A DNA stretch of 64,000 nucleotides from Lethocerus indicus (taxonomy: Eukaryota > Arthropoda > Insecta > Hemiptera > Belostomatidae): NCBI GenBank assembly GCA_019843655.1, contig JACDQD010000103.1, positions 13,763,501-13,827,500 on the forward strand, written 5' to 3'. The notes beneath the pieces were generated by a model. The model was not told where the DNA came from. It ran no database searches and saw only the letters and a program-made list of their open reading frames with translations. Each line of letters starts with the position of its first letter. Position 1 is the first letter of the stretch. The position numbers were made by a program, and so were the translations under genes. This document shows, piece after piece, positions 39,022-52,869 of the stretch.

Positions 39022-40908
39022 GAAAACGCCATTATCGACAATAAATAAGGAATGAATTATTGAATGGAAATATTACCGAGGGGCCAATACTAATGTGATG
39101 TGTCATATTCGGAAAGAGTCTAGCTGTAGACGGCGATAACAATTTTACATCAATGGACCTCGTGTCAAGGTGTACTTGTGTGCCAAGGTTCGAGCAAACT
39201 CATTCGGGGAAAATCTACAGGCGGAAAACTCAATTGCCAAGCGGTAGCTATTTCATATGTTGCACTTTTCCGGTTGGCCTGCATACCTTTATATTGTTAA
39301 TATGATAAGCACTAACACGAGAATTCGTGTAATTTCCTATTGGACACAATGAGGTAACAACTCACTTCTGCTGGAATTGGTCATTTTTGTCGGACATTTT
39401 TTCCCAGAATTTTAACCGTCAATTTTCATTAATTGAAAATTAATTTATTATTGTTATAGTACGGGTGATGTAATTAAATGGTATGAGTACAACTTCGTTA
39501 AACACACAAAGTGTTTTAATGTGCATTTAACGCCCAATAACGTTTAACCGTTATAACTCCAACTTCTATATATCTCGCAGTCGAACCGTTTATAGAAATG
39601 GCTATAATATACGTCTCGTTCAATAAATTTAATTGAATCTAATAATGACTCAATCATTCACCAAGTTGAAATATCCTTAAACCTCGGTCTAACCTGGAAA
39701 CAGGTTGATCTGTGGTCTCGTGTCAGGAAACGTCAGACAATTAATAGAAATAAACGGTCGAATTTACCGTGTTTTGTAGGCTATTAAACGCAATAAGGAT
39801 TTGTGCTTGATAAATCAAAGGATTGCTAAGTGGAACTGGTTTTCTTGGCGATTCTCCTTTTTTTCCCGCTGCCGACTCCTGGTTAAAATAATCTGGTTAT
39901 AACTTTTCATTTGTACGCGATTAGTTCTTCCTGGCTATCAGGTCTAACAGGATTTGTGGAGTTGTAGATGCCTCTCATGTCGTCAAGTAGGTTTCTTACA
40001 AGTTAAACACCTAGGACTTCTGACCGAAGCCCATTCTCCGTACTTATTATACATTATGTGCAATTGGAATTATTCCGGAAGGAAATATATTAGTGATGTA
40101 GGTCATCTACTATTAGTAGTAGTATTAGTAGTTAGTACCGAAACAAGAAGTGGTACTTACGTCGTCCTGAATTCTGCTCAAAGTAGTAAAAGGAAGATAA
40201 GCGTATACAGTGGATACGCTGAGCCGAGACAACGTTGAGTGGTCTGTCGCTTTTGAAAATTGCCAAGAAATTGGCATTCTACGCAAGAAACGTAAAATTT
40301 TGGCATCTCATTTTCCAAAATTACGGGTAATCTTCAAATTGGAAAGGTGGGAACTTTCGAAAACCGCTCACTTCCGAGGATGGTACCTGACGTCCTTTAA
40401 AATAATGGTTCTTCTTACAGTACAAATTGTTTTAACAAGTTATATTAACGTTTATAAAAGCGAAACTCGATATTGGAAAAAAATATATCTATATTATTTT
40501 ACATTTATATATTTAACAAAGCTTGTTGGGTAGCACAGTTTGGTCGAGTATATTATGAATAATCTTTTAGAAGTATCAACAAAGAAAAGAGTTTTGGAAT
40601 GTATACTTTCAATTCATTTTAAATTTGAGTTAGACATCATTGATATAAACGTAGTAAAAATGGGAAGGACTATTATTATTCGAAGAATGTATTATAAATT
40701 GCCCTGAAATAGTATCCTGTTTCATAATAAAATTGTTTTGAATATCATAATTTCCTCGCATGCCAACTGCATATATGTATGCAGGTAGGAGCTTGTTAAT
40801 ATTGTATGCTTTGACATCGCCGGTAGAGACTTACATACTAGCCATAGTGCACAAACTTGAGCTTCATTGTTAGATACCTCGTTTTAAGATCTTCTCTACC
40901 TGTATCGA

Positions 40909-40944
40909 GGAATTCTAGATATTCTAGGAATTCTAGATTCTTTG
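40909..40944. repeat. Short tandem repeat, period 18
   Basis: AGGAATTCTAGA occurs twice, 18 bases apart, with TATTCT between the copies. The unit itself contains the overlapping words GAATTC and TCTAGA. Confidence 0.7.
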
Positions 40945-41056
40945 TTATTAATGTGTAACAATTTAATTACTATACACACAGAGATAATTGTAAGCCATTA
41001 CAGGATAGATAGATTCAGAATTCCAGGGAAAGTCATCCAAAGGATATCATATTTCT

Positions 41057-41075
41057 AACCAGCGAGAGTAGACAG
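41057..41075 (-). repeat. Possible dispersed-repeat fragment
   Basis: AACCAGCGAGAGTAGACAG matches AACCAGCGAGTGGAGTCAG at 48856 at 16 of 19 positions, and more loosely GAACAGCGAGAAGAGAAAG at 56484. The block belongs to the flank of the CTGAAGA family. Confidence 0.35.
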
Positions 41076-41786
41076 TTACACATCATAAGCGTGACAACAT
41101 CTAAGCTACTCGGGGCCCGAAACTTTCTTCCGGGGCAATGAAACGGCGCTCGTTTCTATCGGAGGTGGAGGGAGCGGGCTCCGTGTTTATAATGGGAAGG
41201 GAAGGAGAAGCGGGAGGTAGGTAACATATGCGGTGGTGTAATGTCCCAGGCACGATTCAACTTCTTGTGTGTCTGGCAGCGGAGCCAGCCAGCTCTCAGC
41301 GCCCGCAAAGAGAGTGGTCATCACGAAATCCCACCGTATTGACCTTCTTAGTCGGTGCCCGCATTTGTCATCTCCCGCCTAACTCCCTCCCGCCGGTGAA
41401 CTCCCGAGGGACGGGTCCATCGTCGTGGGGCACGGCCCCGACTCCCGTTCGGCATGAGCTACCTCCGTGAACTACCCCCCCCTCTCTCTCACTATCTATC
41501 TCTCTTCCTCCTCCTCCTCGATTGAAACATCTCCGCTAATAGCTACCCGAGCTCAAAACGTTTATATAATCCTCCAGAGTGTAACGGGGTTCATTCGATA
41601 TCCACTAGCTATCGATTCAAATTAGCGAGAGGAGATCGAGGAATTCAGTTCACAGTTGGCTGGGGTGAATAAATAGGGGAAAACTAAACTAGGAAACATT
41701 TTTCTGAATCTATGTACAATAAAGTAAGCAATTTAAGATATCTGTTTAGTCTACAGATACCTTACTAATGTCCTGCAGGAACGCTC

Positions 41787-41817
41787 CTGAAGATGGCATC
41801 AATAAGAAAACAGTGAC
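41787..41817 (+). repeat. Dispersed-repeat fragment with hammerhead-like spacing
   Basis: CTGAAGA (41787-41793) is followed by 12 bases beginning TGGC, then GAAAACAGTGAC from 41806. The spacing and order match the 52.3 and 61.0 kb copies; GAAAACAGT corresponds to GAAACCGGT with one or two changes. It lies about 160 bp before a second, oppositely oriented fragment (41915-42003). Confidence 0.5.
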
Positions 41818-41914
41818 AGAAGGACGTAAGAACGGTGGCATTAAGATATAATAATTGCGATAACTGAGCAGATAAATAAAGTAGTGTAGGTTTCGCGTTC
41901 TTCTGTCTCCAAAC

Positions 41915-42003
41915 GCTGGTTTCGTCTTTTGCTATTTGTTTAGCAGACGAGCGAAATCTATGGTATTCCAACCCCTTGTGGCCACAAAACGAGTATTCCA
42001 AAC
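41915..42003 (-). repeat. Dispersed-repeat copy with conserved flank block
   Basis: The block 41952-42003 (CGAAATCTATGG, TATTCCAACCCCT, CCACAAAACGAGTA, TTCCAAAC) aligns with 56510-56562 over about 52 bases with roughly 85% identity and one indel. GCTGGTTTCG at 41915-41924 and TTTAGCAGACGAG before the block correspond to ACCGGTTTCG and CTTCAGTAGCGGCGAG in the 56.4 kb copy. The minus strand of the block is open and translates to a GLEYHRFR-like peptide, but I do not claim a protein. Confidence 0.65.
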
Positions 42004-42391
42004 ATAAAAATACATCTTTGATGATTTACGAGCTTCCTTTGCTTTCTTACTCGCTGATTTTCTGGCCCAGTTTACACTATTTATGTTTATCTTACGCTGG
42101 ACAAGAACAGAATGGACCGCATGAATATTTATACGCGTTTTAGAATAGAGAAAAATGCCGTCGGCGGAACGGACAACAACAAAGGGAACAAAACCGCTGC
42201 ATCGACATGTAGCAGAACAAATTAGTCCCGAACAGTCTGTCTCTATTAGACTATCTTCGGGTACGTTGTTCAAGAAAAAGACCGAGAATTAGCGGTCAGG
42301 CGGCGTTGGCAGTTGGAAGGAAGTGATTAATAGCGACGTTAACAGTACATGTGTAACCATTATGTGCAAATATCGTGAGGCCCCCCACCCC

Positions 42392-42418
42392 TCCTCCTCC
42401 TCCTCCTCCTCCTCCTCC
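42392..42418. repeat. (TCC)9 trinucleotide repeat
   Basis: Nine TCC units follow CCCCCCACCCC. On the minus strand the tract gives a poly-Arg run in a chance open frame. Confidence 0.93.
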
Positions 42419-45400
42419 TAATCCCCGCAGGGCCCTCATGCTCCCCTCCGGTGTTCCGAGTAAGTGAGGTCGGCCGTGCGACTACAGTCTGCTGGAAATT
42501 GGCGTAAAATTTAATTCGGGACGCTTCTCTCGTAGCGGAAAAACGAAAATGGCAGTAGTAGTAGGATGCCAAAAATGGCAAGATGGTGTGACTCCTATGG
42601 CGTTCTCAAGGATTGATTCGATACACATGACATTTGATGCTTGTGTTCCCTATTTCATTTACATTTAAATTGTTCCTGTTATTACTGTATTTAATAATTA
42701 ATTGGAATATTATCACAATATGACTTGTGGTCTAAACTATGACTTGTGTTAAATTATTCTTTAATTATTCGTTCTGAACGCGGCAGCGTACCTTCTACGG
42801 TATACCATGTACGGACGCTAAGAATGTAATTGTAGATATGATTTGGGACGCATTTTTCTATCCCCATAACGTAAACCCACATCAATGTTACGTTAGCAGC
42901 TCTCTTCGTGCTCCAAACAGTATATTTAGTATATAATTCATAATAATTGGTTTTTCTGTATTTAGGTGCATGCATTTTTTCCTTTTTAATAATCAGATAG
43001 GGTTTGGAGGAATGGACAATCTTTATCTACCCAATTAATCGAGTCGTGTTTCATAGCTCCTCTCCCATCTGAGATACATAAAAAGGTGCCAATGCATTAA
43101 TGTACCCCTTTTTCAGCGGCCCGCCGTGTTTCTGCATATTGCTGACTGCTGGAGAACGAGGCCGGTGTTCATCACGAGGGAGTCGAGCCCGCATGCGGGG
43201 GACTCCGACAGGCCCTTGAACCCACCGACAGTGTCCACTATTGTCTGCCTCGGTTGTCGATCATCGAGCTACAGATACCGTCGGAGATATCGTAACCCAA
43301 TGGGCGGGCCCCGGGATTCGGCTTAAGCGCACACTTCAGGTCCGATAACGCATATTCCATTTACCCCGAAGCACAGGTATGCCAGTGGCAATGCCAGTAA
43401 CTCATATGTGGGCCTTACATTTAGTGGAGATCGTTGAACACGGAACAGTAGGGTTTGAAGTAATTGTTCGTGTTAAAAAAATCTCTTATGCTATGTTATT
43501 GATACAATAAAAGAATGATGGAAACGTTTATTGAAAAAATATGTATATTTATTTATCAAATTAAGTATTCAAACACAACAAACATTTAAAGAAACTGTAT
43601 TTAATAAATGAAAAAATATTTATGAAAACATAAATGAAAGAAAAAAATATTTTTTGTACTATAATTGTCTACAAATTGTTCCATTTCGTCCACTCATATT
43701 CCGCGCGAACGTACATCTCAGCTTTTCTTGAACGCTAATCTGGATCGGAATCAGCAATCTAGAATTTACGAGAAGCTTGCCCAAAAAACATGGTGTACAC
43801 AAATAAGAAGCATGTTCTACAAGCACGCTTATTTGGAACATATTTCTCAAGGTATCAAAATCTGATAAGAGGAAGCGTTAATTGCCGACGGACCCCCTCC
43901 GGTGTAATCAACACGCAATTGGTCACGATTGAACCAGTGAACAAAAATGTAAATCGTCCGCAATAAAATTTGAATTTTGATCTCGCCAAAGGATAAGAGA
44001 CTCGGTCGGCGGTTGGGGCCGAAAGCGGAAATTGCGAAGCGCTCTCGCGTATACGCGATGAGCGTGTTACTGTTGTTGAGCCCGGCTAACTGTACACTGT
44101 AATGGCAGCGGACGTTTAATTATTACTTACGAAAAACGGACCTAATGAGAACGGTCTTATGCCACGCGATGAACGTGTGAAAAGTCTACTATTGTTCCTA
44201 CCAACCCCTCACCAGCCCCTTTGTTGGTCTAATAAACATATTTTTCAATGGTCTTTGTCCAAAGACATTGGTTTTAATGTGCCCCAAACACCGTATAATT
44301 TTCTCTTTTTCGTTATACCATCCAACGTGTCCATCATCGGTTTCACCGTAGCTAATAGAGACGTGAACCGTGGCGTCCTGTAGGGGCAGAAAATAACCAC
44401 GTATGATTGATGCTACAGCATTTTTTTTATTCAATTTCTATTCCGTTTCGCATTTTGCACAGTTGCCAAACATTCAATATCGGTCAATCAGACGGCCAGA
44501 TTGGATATTCCACATATATCATGCATAAAATTTAAACTTTATACGGCAACTGGTTACAGTAATTACACCTATGAGAGCCTTCAAGAATTTCACAATTTGA
44601 TTAATCCGTTAATCTATCAACAGACTGTCAAATTAACAACCTTGGTGCAGTAACTATTGCATCGAATATTGCATTTTTCATTGTTTATTTAAACGAACAT
44701 TATATAACTAACGAGACATAATCCAATGGAGTAGATGACTTTCCGAAATTAATTACGTGCCCAAAACTAGGCAGTCTAATTTTGAAATCGTGAAATACAT
44801 TTCAATTAAATGCTTGGTCCAATATTGCTCGAGTACTTCCACGTAATGCTCTGTGCAGTTGAGTAAACGCTACTGACATTGTATTGTCAGTGAAAGGCAA
44901 TAATTCTTATTCAGACTCAATGATTAATGCATGTAGTTAACGGGATCGTTCCCGGTTACAGTATGTAACCAACAACGTGAATCAGTGTTTGGAATACAAT
45001 TCTGTCCCCACTCGTTGAATTGGTTTTATGCATGATCTTCAGTAATCTAGTCAGGCATTTAAGCATGTTGGGAGTTCTGTTCGCGCTGTTAATCGCTATT
45101 TACAATTAAAATTTTATTAAAACACAAGAAACAAAACTGTCCGATGACCAAAAAATATCTGCGGCTTATGTTTAGCTCCATGTTTTTTGTAGGGATGGTT
45201 GCCAAGTGACGTTTGAGATGGCTGACGCATCCATTCTGAAGTTGTTTGTTTTATCGATCCATTGATCATACCTTTTAATCACCGCAGTATTGGGGCCGTA
45301 GGCATGCATTGTAAGCTCGAAAGTTGACGTGCATTTGAAAATTCAGGCCTGTTTAAGATTGGTCCGGCCTACGAAAACTGCGAAACGTCGCAGTTGGGAA

Positions 45401-46359
45401 ATCTTTTTCCCTTTCAAATAGCCTAATTATAGTTGGTCCGTGTGAAGTGCCGAGGGGGGGCCGGGCTATGAGAAAGCAAACGCGATTAAAATAGCCGCTC
45501 CTGTAATTAAGGCGGTTCGTTAATTAACAGGACCTTCCGGTCGTGAGGCGAAGACCTCCGTGGGAAATGGACACCCGGGACGGGACCGAACGCTGCCTCA
45601 AATCTAAATCCGGAAGCACGCTTAATATTTGTCTGTTGTCCCAAACGAGTGGTTTGAAATATTCTTGCAATTAACTAATGGGAATGATCGTCTATAAAAA
45701 ATTTGCAAGGAAACAATAACCCATTTGGGCAATGTATATAAAGCTGGATGAGGTACGACTCTGAAATGACTAATAAAACATTAGGTATTCTTATTGCCTT
45801 ACATCCTCTCAGTGATGAACTGACTTCAATGAAGTTACTACGGATGATTGTGGTTATGGAAATGAGTATTATACATAATAAAATCACGAAGAGAATATTT
45901 TAGCTTGACAAGGGAAAACGGATTAAATTAAGATATAATTTATATACCTATTACATTTTACAGTACACCTGTTACGTATTCTGTTAAATATTTATAGCAC
46001 TGTCCTCTATTATTACAGAATTAGGACACTATCCCTATGAGGTTTTTATTTTTTGCTTGGTAGTATAAATACAATATAACATTGATAGACTGGTATTCAA
46101 GTTGTCAATTCAACAGAATGATCCTCGTAAAAGATTATTATTTAGGCTTCGCTTATTAGGCTTCATAAAATTTTTGTTCGGTTTAAAGGGACTGGTTGTG
46201 AATAATCACGATTATGCCGACAGGATTCTTCCTCGGCAGCCGAAATCATACAATCTAGCACCGTATTTTTAATTTACTGTAAACGATACGTAATTTTGAA
46301 TTCGGGAGAAGAAAACAATTTATCGTCCTACCTGCATACCGAACGTTTTGTGCAATGAA

Positions 46360-46860
46360 TTATACCGGGGGCCTATCAATACCCGCCCGACCTACCTGTC
46401 CACGATGGCGAAGACGCGATGGGCTGGCGTGAAATTTAGTACTTCTGAAGAGAACCGTTAGCTTGTGGGGAGGGTGGCCATCGAGGCCGTTAACAGACAC
46501 CTGCGGAGTCCGACCCCCGACGAGGGGGTCCGGTAGAAAAAAACAAACAGTCCGTCGATTCCATAAATCGACGAGGGGTTTTGTCTTAGGCCCCGGAGGA
46601 GACAAATTGACTGCGGGCAAAAACCGCCCCAATCGGGATGGCACTAAATTCACAGCGAGCGTCATAGCCGGACACCGCCAGCGCCTGTATATATCATTGT
46701 GTGCGCCGGGCCGTGACCACTACCACCCCGCCCCCCTCATCCACCTTTCGGCCCTAATTAATAGTCTCCTGTCTCGTGTCTATGTTAATAGCTTCGGAGA
46801 GGCTCCCGGCTTCAACCCTAATTTGTAGGCCGGGACGGATAAACAAACGGCTCCGGGGTA
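46360..46860. other. GC-rich block open on both strands, no gene called
   Basis: A 121-codon plus frame (46463-46828) and a 101-codon minus frame (46360-46665) overlap. The proteins are rich in Arg, Pro and Gly and resemble nothing I know. The simultaneous openness fits a GC-rich, CpG-containing block better than a gene. Poly-A/C and CCCGCCCC words occur at its 3' side. Confidence 0.35.
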
Positions 46861-48855
46861 ACAACAGTTTATCTTTTGTTACTTTCCACCCTGCGGACCG
46901 ATTCGGGGAACAATTTCAGAGGAACGGAATACGATTTTTAAGGCCATGGCTAGTGAGGAACAGTATGGTGTCATGAGCGCGTTGTGTTACAGCACACCCT
47001 CGTGGGCCTCCCAGACACGTTATTATATTAATATTAAACGTATTTGGAATATAAAATTATTAGTAAACGGAGGCTAATTTGGTTTAGTAACGGCAGTCTA
47101 TGCGACCTGTGAAATTCAATACATCATTCACCTACTTTGGTCCTTTCAATTGTAAATCAACCGTTTACCTCAAATCCAAGGGTATTTAACCTTTGAATAT
47201 AATATTTATGTTTTATTATGACAGATATAGCCGAAGATCCGGTTGTCGAGCTTCCATAGAGAATTCAAATTGTTGGCTAAAATAGTTCGAAGGACGTTAT
47301 TTGTACGATAGTAAATTTAGTAGAAACTGCTCTAGAGTTTCATACATTCAAAAAAATGTCACACAACAAAAACTTCTTGCTTTCAAAGTAAATTCTCCAT
47401 ATAGCATCAAAAAACAAAACTGAAAAATTAGTTATATATTATTGAACTATAAATTATTTTCCTCCCTTTGTCGTCTCCGATTTCGTTTTCTACTGACTCC
47501 ATTCAGGAACAAAACATATATTTCTCTTTATGATTGCCAATCGGGTGATTTTCTGTCCCTACCTCCCTATTTCAACTATTCCGAAAGATTCTGTATGCTC
47601 TATTAAAGACCAAAAGCCGACAGAATGCTTCGTCGAACGCCGACATGCCCAAGAAGCTTGCCGTATTACAAGACTACCGAAAATTAAACTCGGTCCGGCA
47701 GATTGACGCTATCCAACCAGAAATGACCGACCCGTTCGCTTTCCCAATTATGCTCTACTGTTCTCCTCACAACTTTCCCTCGAACCGGGAGCTATCCGGA
47801 ACCGAGGCGAGCCACAACCGGAGGTCTGTTTAGAATGGAGATCATCCGATCATAACAATTGGCCCAACCACCCGACAGATACTATCGGCCAATTTAGGAG
47901 GTCGTTGAATTAAATTTTCAAAAGTACGGGTAAGTGGCTGGGAAAAGACGTCCGAGGCAACGGCCGAAGTCGGAAGTGGGCCGCAGCGACATCCACCGAG
48001 ATAGCCGGCCGTGTTTAACTATGTTAACAGACATAATGTGAATACCATTTCTCAGGGCATTTTTCATATCTTTTTCTTTTCTCAGGCAACGCGGACCTGG
48101 TTAGTGAAACAATTAAAGTTATAAATAGCGCCCTCGCCATTTATATTTTACACTTTTTGGGTAGAACACACCGGATATATACTGGATATGGACAAGCTGA
48201 ACTGTACAGAATTACGCCCTTACAGATAGTAATGTACCGAATCATGTGTAAATACAAAATTAAATATCATATATATTTATACTTTACAAAGTGGCCATTT
48301 CTTTTCACCACCGACTTTCTCTTATCGATATTCGCTGGAATCCTGGGCCGTTCGTTGTCCTTCTATTGTACATACCCAGTGAGTGATGTCTTGCTCATTT
48401 TTGGGACGGCTGCTACGGCGTGTCGTCCGACCGAAGAGTAAGGCGGAACAGGAACAGGAAGTAGCAGCTGCAGCGCAGCCCGATTCCACACAACTTATTG
48501 TCCCTTCCCCTTACCAGGACGATTGCACATAAATCTCGGCCGGAAAAAATGGTCCAAAAAAAAAAGATTAACCGTGAAATAGATTCAAAAAACGTGAAAA
48601 TCGGCAGTTTTCGTCCTTTTGTACATAATTCATGTTAACAATAAATATCTAAGTTGTTCTGCTCTAGATATAAAACAACTCCAGGACTCGTCAACGGGAA
48701 TAATGTTTTATACCTTTAAAATAGTTAGTAGTTTAAATAAAACTTTAATTTTTCGATCATAAATTAATAATTAATAGCACTATCATACCAATTATGTTGT
48801 CCAGAACAGGTTTTATTGCTCAACAGTTTTTCCTTTGTGCATGATTCAATGAAAT

Positions 48856-48916
48856 AACCAGCGAGTGGAGTCAGTATTCGAAATTGCGCGCAGACCACCA
48901 AACACGTATCATAAAT
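48856..48916 (-). repeat. Dispersed-repeat copy, internally deleted
   Basis: AACCAGCGAGTGGAG corresponds to GAACAGCGAGAAGAG at 56484. CGAAATTGCG then corresponds to the start of the CGAAATCTACGG block. After a gap of about 19 bases relative to 56510, GCAGACCACCAAACACGTA matches GCAGACCACAAAACAGGTA. The collinear order of three matches supports common origin. Confidence 0.55.
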
Positions 48917-51900
48917 AAAATAATTTCTGTTTTTATTGCCTTAAGCGTTGATGAAAACTAGATTTATATTCAAATACTACCAATTTTCTTTGAATTTTTC
49001 CTCTTAGTTAACTGCATAATTAACACAATGGTTAACACCCTCTTCAGACTCCTGGAGGTGAACCGAGGTTTACTTGAATTGCAAATTTGAACAAATAAGA
49101 TTATTGTATTTAGCTTATGATACTTCCTACTTTTTTACCTGTAACTATAACATTATAAAATGCAAGTCCCAAGTAAAAATGGAATGGTGCAACTTCTCGG
49201 ACGCGCTCAGTCCGATATTCGTAGATGGACCGAGATCCCGCGGAGTCGGTCGTCTGAATGGTCGGCAAAATGAATTATCCATCGTGGGAATAGAAACGAG
49301 AAATAAGTGCGGCCGCGGCCGTGTTCATGCAAATTAATGTCGAGTTTTATACCGGCGTTCTCAAATCCTCAGACCCCCCCGGCTTCCTTTCGACCGTGCA
49401 CTCCCCGGGTTCTGGGCAATCTCCTGTGTTAATCAGAAGCTCACGTTCGATTTCCGCATTAGGGGAGGTGGTTCGTTCGGCCGAACGACGTGAATAATTG
49501 CCCCAATTTACATCTCGGTCTGGAATTATCACTGCCCGATTATTTAATTCTGACCTTCCGAATATTTCAACATTCCTCGCTTAGATTCAAGGAGGTTATG
49601 TACCCACCGATGCTTAGACAGAAAGGTGGGAATTTTAACTTATATCTGATCGAAGTTCATTTTATGAGCTTCCGACGAGTATAGTTCTTTATGAAATTAG
49701 ATTTCCATGCTATTTCAGGATATTCCAATTATTTTTTTTCTGAACAATTTTCATAACTTCCGAGAATTTTCAATATCATTGAATTAATTACTTGAGCTAC
49801 CCCACGAAGCATAATTCGGGGACCAACACAACAATGCTGCAATAAATGAAACTTAACGTTATTGTTGAAGTATCGAGTGTATTTTAATGAAACGACGAGC
49901 CTGTGGTGTTCGTCCCACACGCGGTGTAGGAGAGGCGCTTGCCGGGGCCCGCTCTTTACCGGGAGTTCGGGCCGCGAGTCCATCAATTAGGTCCTGCGGG
50001 ACTCGTGTTTTGAAGCATGTAAAGACTGACTGGGGGCTCCCTGAGCATTATAATAAAATGCTGGCGTAGTTCCGCCGCCCACTGGCTCCTTCCCCGGCCC
50101 ACTCCTTCTCAATCATTATGAATTATCCTGCTGTGCTACTCCACCACTCCTTCCAGTCTGTCCACTGTGGAATTTATCCGCTCAAGTCCCCCCCGCCCCC
50201 ACGCGATTTATGAATGGGGCCCGATACCCGACCTTTGGGTCCTGGCATTTTTTTTGTGTTTCTTCCTCTTGTCCACTCATGTCTGTACCCTGGTAAATAA
50301 ATAATAAAGGATGTTTCGCGGCCGTTCGAACTCTTCGCCCTCGCGTGGGATTGCACCGCGGAACACGACGGTATGACGGTCCATAATAATGGTGAACGTT
50401 TGGAAAAGAGAAATTTTGTTGAGGCATCCTGTCAGCACTAATATTGTACAAGAGAATATAATCGACACCAACAAGAATAGGACAATTCGGTCATTACGAT
50501 ATAATTATTTTTGTAAGTCATAAAATATTATAGTTACTTATTTTTTGCTATGAATTAGTAGATGTTGAATGAAAAAATGATACCTTTCGAGAAAAAATTC
50601 TGGGAAGACTGTCACAGTTTGTCTTAGATTTATTTCAATTATTATATCAGCATTTGTTATAATAAAAATATCATATTTTGAAATCACGATAATTAATTAA
50701 AAATGTAACCGATAAAGAAAATAATTCTGGTTTATGTGAAATAAATAATTTATTAAGACATAATAAAAATGGCAAACAGTCATCTATAATTTATTGAGTC
50801 GATGGACACTCCGTGGACACTCGATGGTAATGATATCTTTATTTACGATTCTGTAAAACAAATTATCACCCGATTCGTACCAATTACTCAATTGGCCAAA
50901 AGACCATATAATTAGAAAAGGGACTTGTTCAATTAGTGATGAGTTTTAAAAGGGGGGCCGTATCTATTAAACCGACAATTTATAGCCCCACAAGGATGCC
51001 GGTTAACACAAGCGGAGGGGGGTAATTATTCGGAACTCATTAATATTTAATTGGATTTAATAAATTCCCGGATTAATTATACAAGAATGGGATATTTATG
51101 GTCTTTTTTCTTGCTCTATTAGAAAATTACTCAAATCATATCGGCATTTTTTGTGTCCACCTCAAAATATGTTTTATTACTTATGACAAGTTATAAATTA
51201 CATTCTACAGGCACGTCATGTTTACACAATAATATTAATAGATTAGGGAACAATTACAGAATAATTATTTAAGAAAGTTTTTGGCACCTGGAAAATTAAG
51301 CAAATTTAACCTTATTAATGAATAATAACTTAATTAATGAAAATAATAAATCAAAAATTAAATTCTATGGACGGAATTTAATATAGGTGGAGGCCCCGAA
51401 ATATTGTGAGACGATTATCCAAATCTTTAGATGTCGCAAATGAAAATTGCTTGCGAAAGTCCAGGTGGGAGGGCCTCAAGATCCGGTATTAACCCCCCAA
51501 CGCGGGACAGTTAGTCCCAACAATGGGGTTAAAAATCACGACTTAAAACGCTACAAAAGCCATCAATAGCTTTGGCGGCCGGCAATAACTATGCTAATAC
51601 GAGATTGTGACCCCGAGTTAGTCCCCCTTGCTCTTTGTTTATTGCCCCTGTTATTCGTGGACTGTTAAAAGTGCGCTCCGTGACCGCTTCATTGTAACTA
51701 AACCAACCATCCTCAATGCCCCGGCCACCGCTTTCCCTCCAACAAATACACTTTAGCGCTGCACTTATTTATGCCGTCTAATCCACACTTTCATCCTCCC
51801 CCAACCACGTGTAATAAGTAGTTGGTAAACCAGCATTCCACGTCGTCTTTGGGACTTAGCTCGTCCGTAGGCCGCCGCTAATTTTATCTACAATATGTGA

Positions 51901-52305
51901 GAATGTAATTTGTAACATGTGAACTCTCTCCCTTTGCTCTCTACCGCCTCACTGTTTGGTAATGCGAGAGTTGGGATTTCCGCGAACTCTGAGGTTTTTA
52001 ACGGTTTTATATTAAATAAAATTTTCATTAAGACTGAGGAGAGTATGTCGGATTAAAGGATAATAAAAAACTAACATAATAGAGTTAATAATATTGACGA
52101 TTAATTCCGAACATGTATTATTTTTACTCTAATGATGCAACGAGGATAATTCGGAATTCAGGTCACGTACTATGCGAGTGTGCTGTGGGGTCAATTTAAT
52201 GAATCCCGGGGACTTGAGAAAGAGAATTTTTATGATTAGACGGAATAAAATATCTAAATAATGTTCAAATTTCCGTGTCATTCAGCTATTTTATCTGAGT
52301 GGCCA

Positions 52306-52334
52306 GACCGGTTTCAATTGCTTGCCTTCGTCAG
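52306..52334 (-). repeat. Dispersed-repeat copy with intact hammerhead-like core words
   Basis: The minus strand reads CTGACGA, then 12 bases, then GAAACCGGTC. Both core words of the family are intact here. The 12 spacer bases (AGGCAAGCAATT) do not form a clear stem II, and the outer flanks do not pair as stem I. It is therefore a sequence match to the family, not a structural ribozyme. Confidence 0.6.
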
Positions 52335-52869
52335 TAAAAGGGTCCGAAAGAATATAATTTAAATTTTGACCATAATTGTTGAATTAATAATTGATAATTG
52401 TTGCTCGTATAAAGACTTATGACATTAAAATATTCTAAATTTCAAATTATTGAATTATCATTATCGGATATATTATTATGCCCAAATGGATCTTGTCAGA
52501 AATAATTGTGGTCATAACGCGAATACCTCCAGGAGGCAGTACAGGATCCTGTTACTAATAAACGGCCGAAGTAATGCATTAGTTCGTGTCTGAGCGAAAT
52601 TGTATTATTATCCATCCGCGAAAAGTACTGGGAGCCGGGCACAATTATGAAAAATGGCTATTGGACACTATTCCGGCAGGTTTCGCTATTCATGACCGGA
52701 GCCGTCGGCGCACTGTCCCAGGCATTTGTACAACCGAGCCGGTATTATAATTGGCGAAGATTCATCCGTAGGTTGGGTAGAGACTTCAGAAGGGGCTCTC
52801 GGCAACCGCCGATTGTCCGAGTCGTGATTGGAGAGACTCGTGAGCGGCTCAGACCCGGGCTCTGTGTGC

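Larger units (their letters stand above)
37291..42391. other. Non-coding stretch
   Basis: No gene is supported. A purine-rich run lies at about 38460-38600. AT-rich stretches at 38690-38940 and 40390-40740 show nothing; overlapping 94- and 107-codon open frames at 39954-40533 are in different frames and unrecognised. GC-rich DNA at 41100-41500 has a purine-rich half followed by a pyrimidine-rich half. Dispersed-repeat fragments lie at 39008, 41057, 41787 and 41915-42003. Confidence 0.6.

Noticed and set aside
41932..42273. 113-codon minus-strand open frame over a repeat copy
   Set aside because: Its C-terminal part is the dispersed-repeat block (41952-42003), so it is a repeat-derived chance frame; no transposase or polymerase motif.
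42781..42820. Possible iab-4-like microRNA because of GGTATACC
   Set aside because: Only a few bases resemble the mature sequence and no matching hairpin arm is present.
45034..45046. ATCTTCAGTA as a repeat-family copy
   Set aside because: Ten-base match only; the minus strand lacks the GAAACCGG part at the right spacing.
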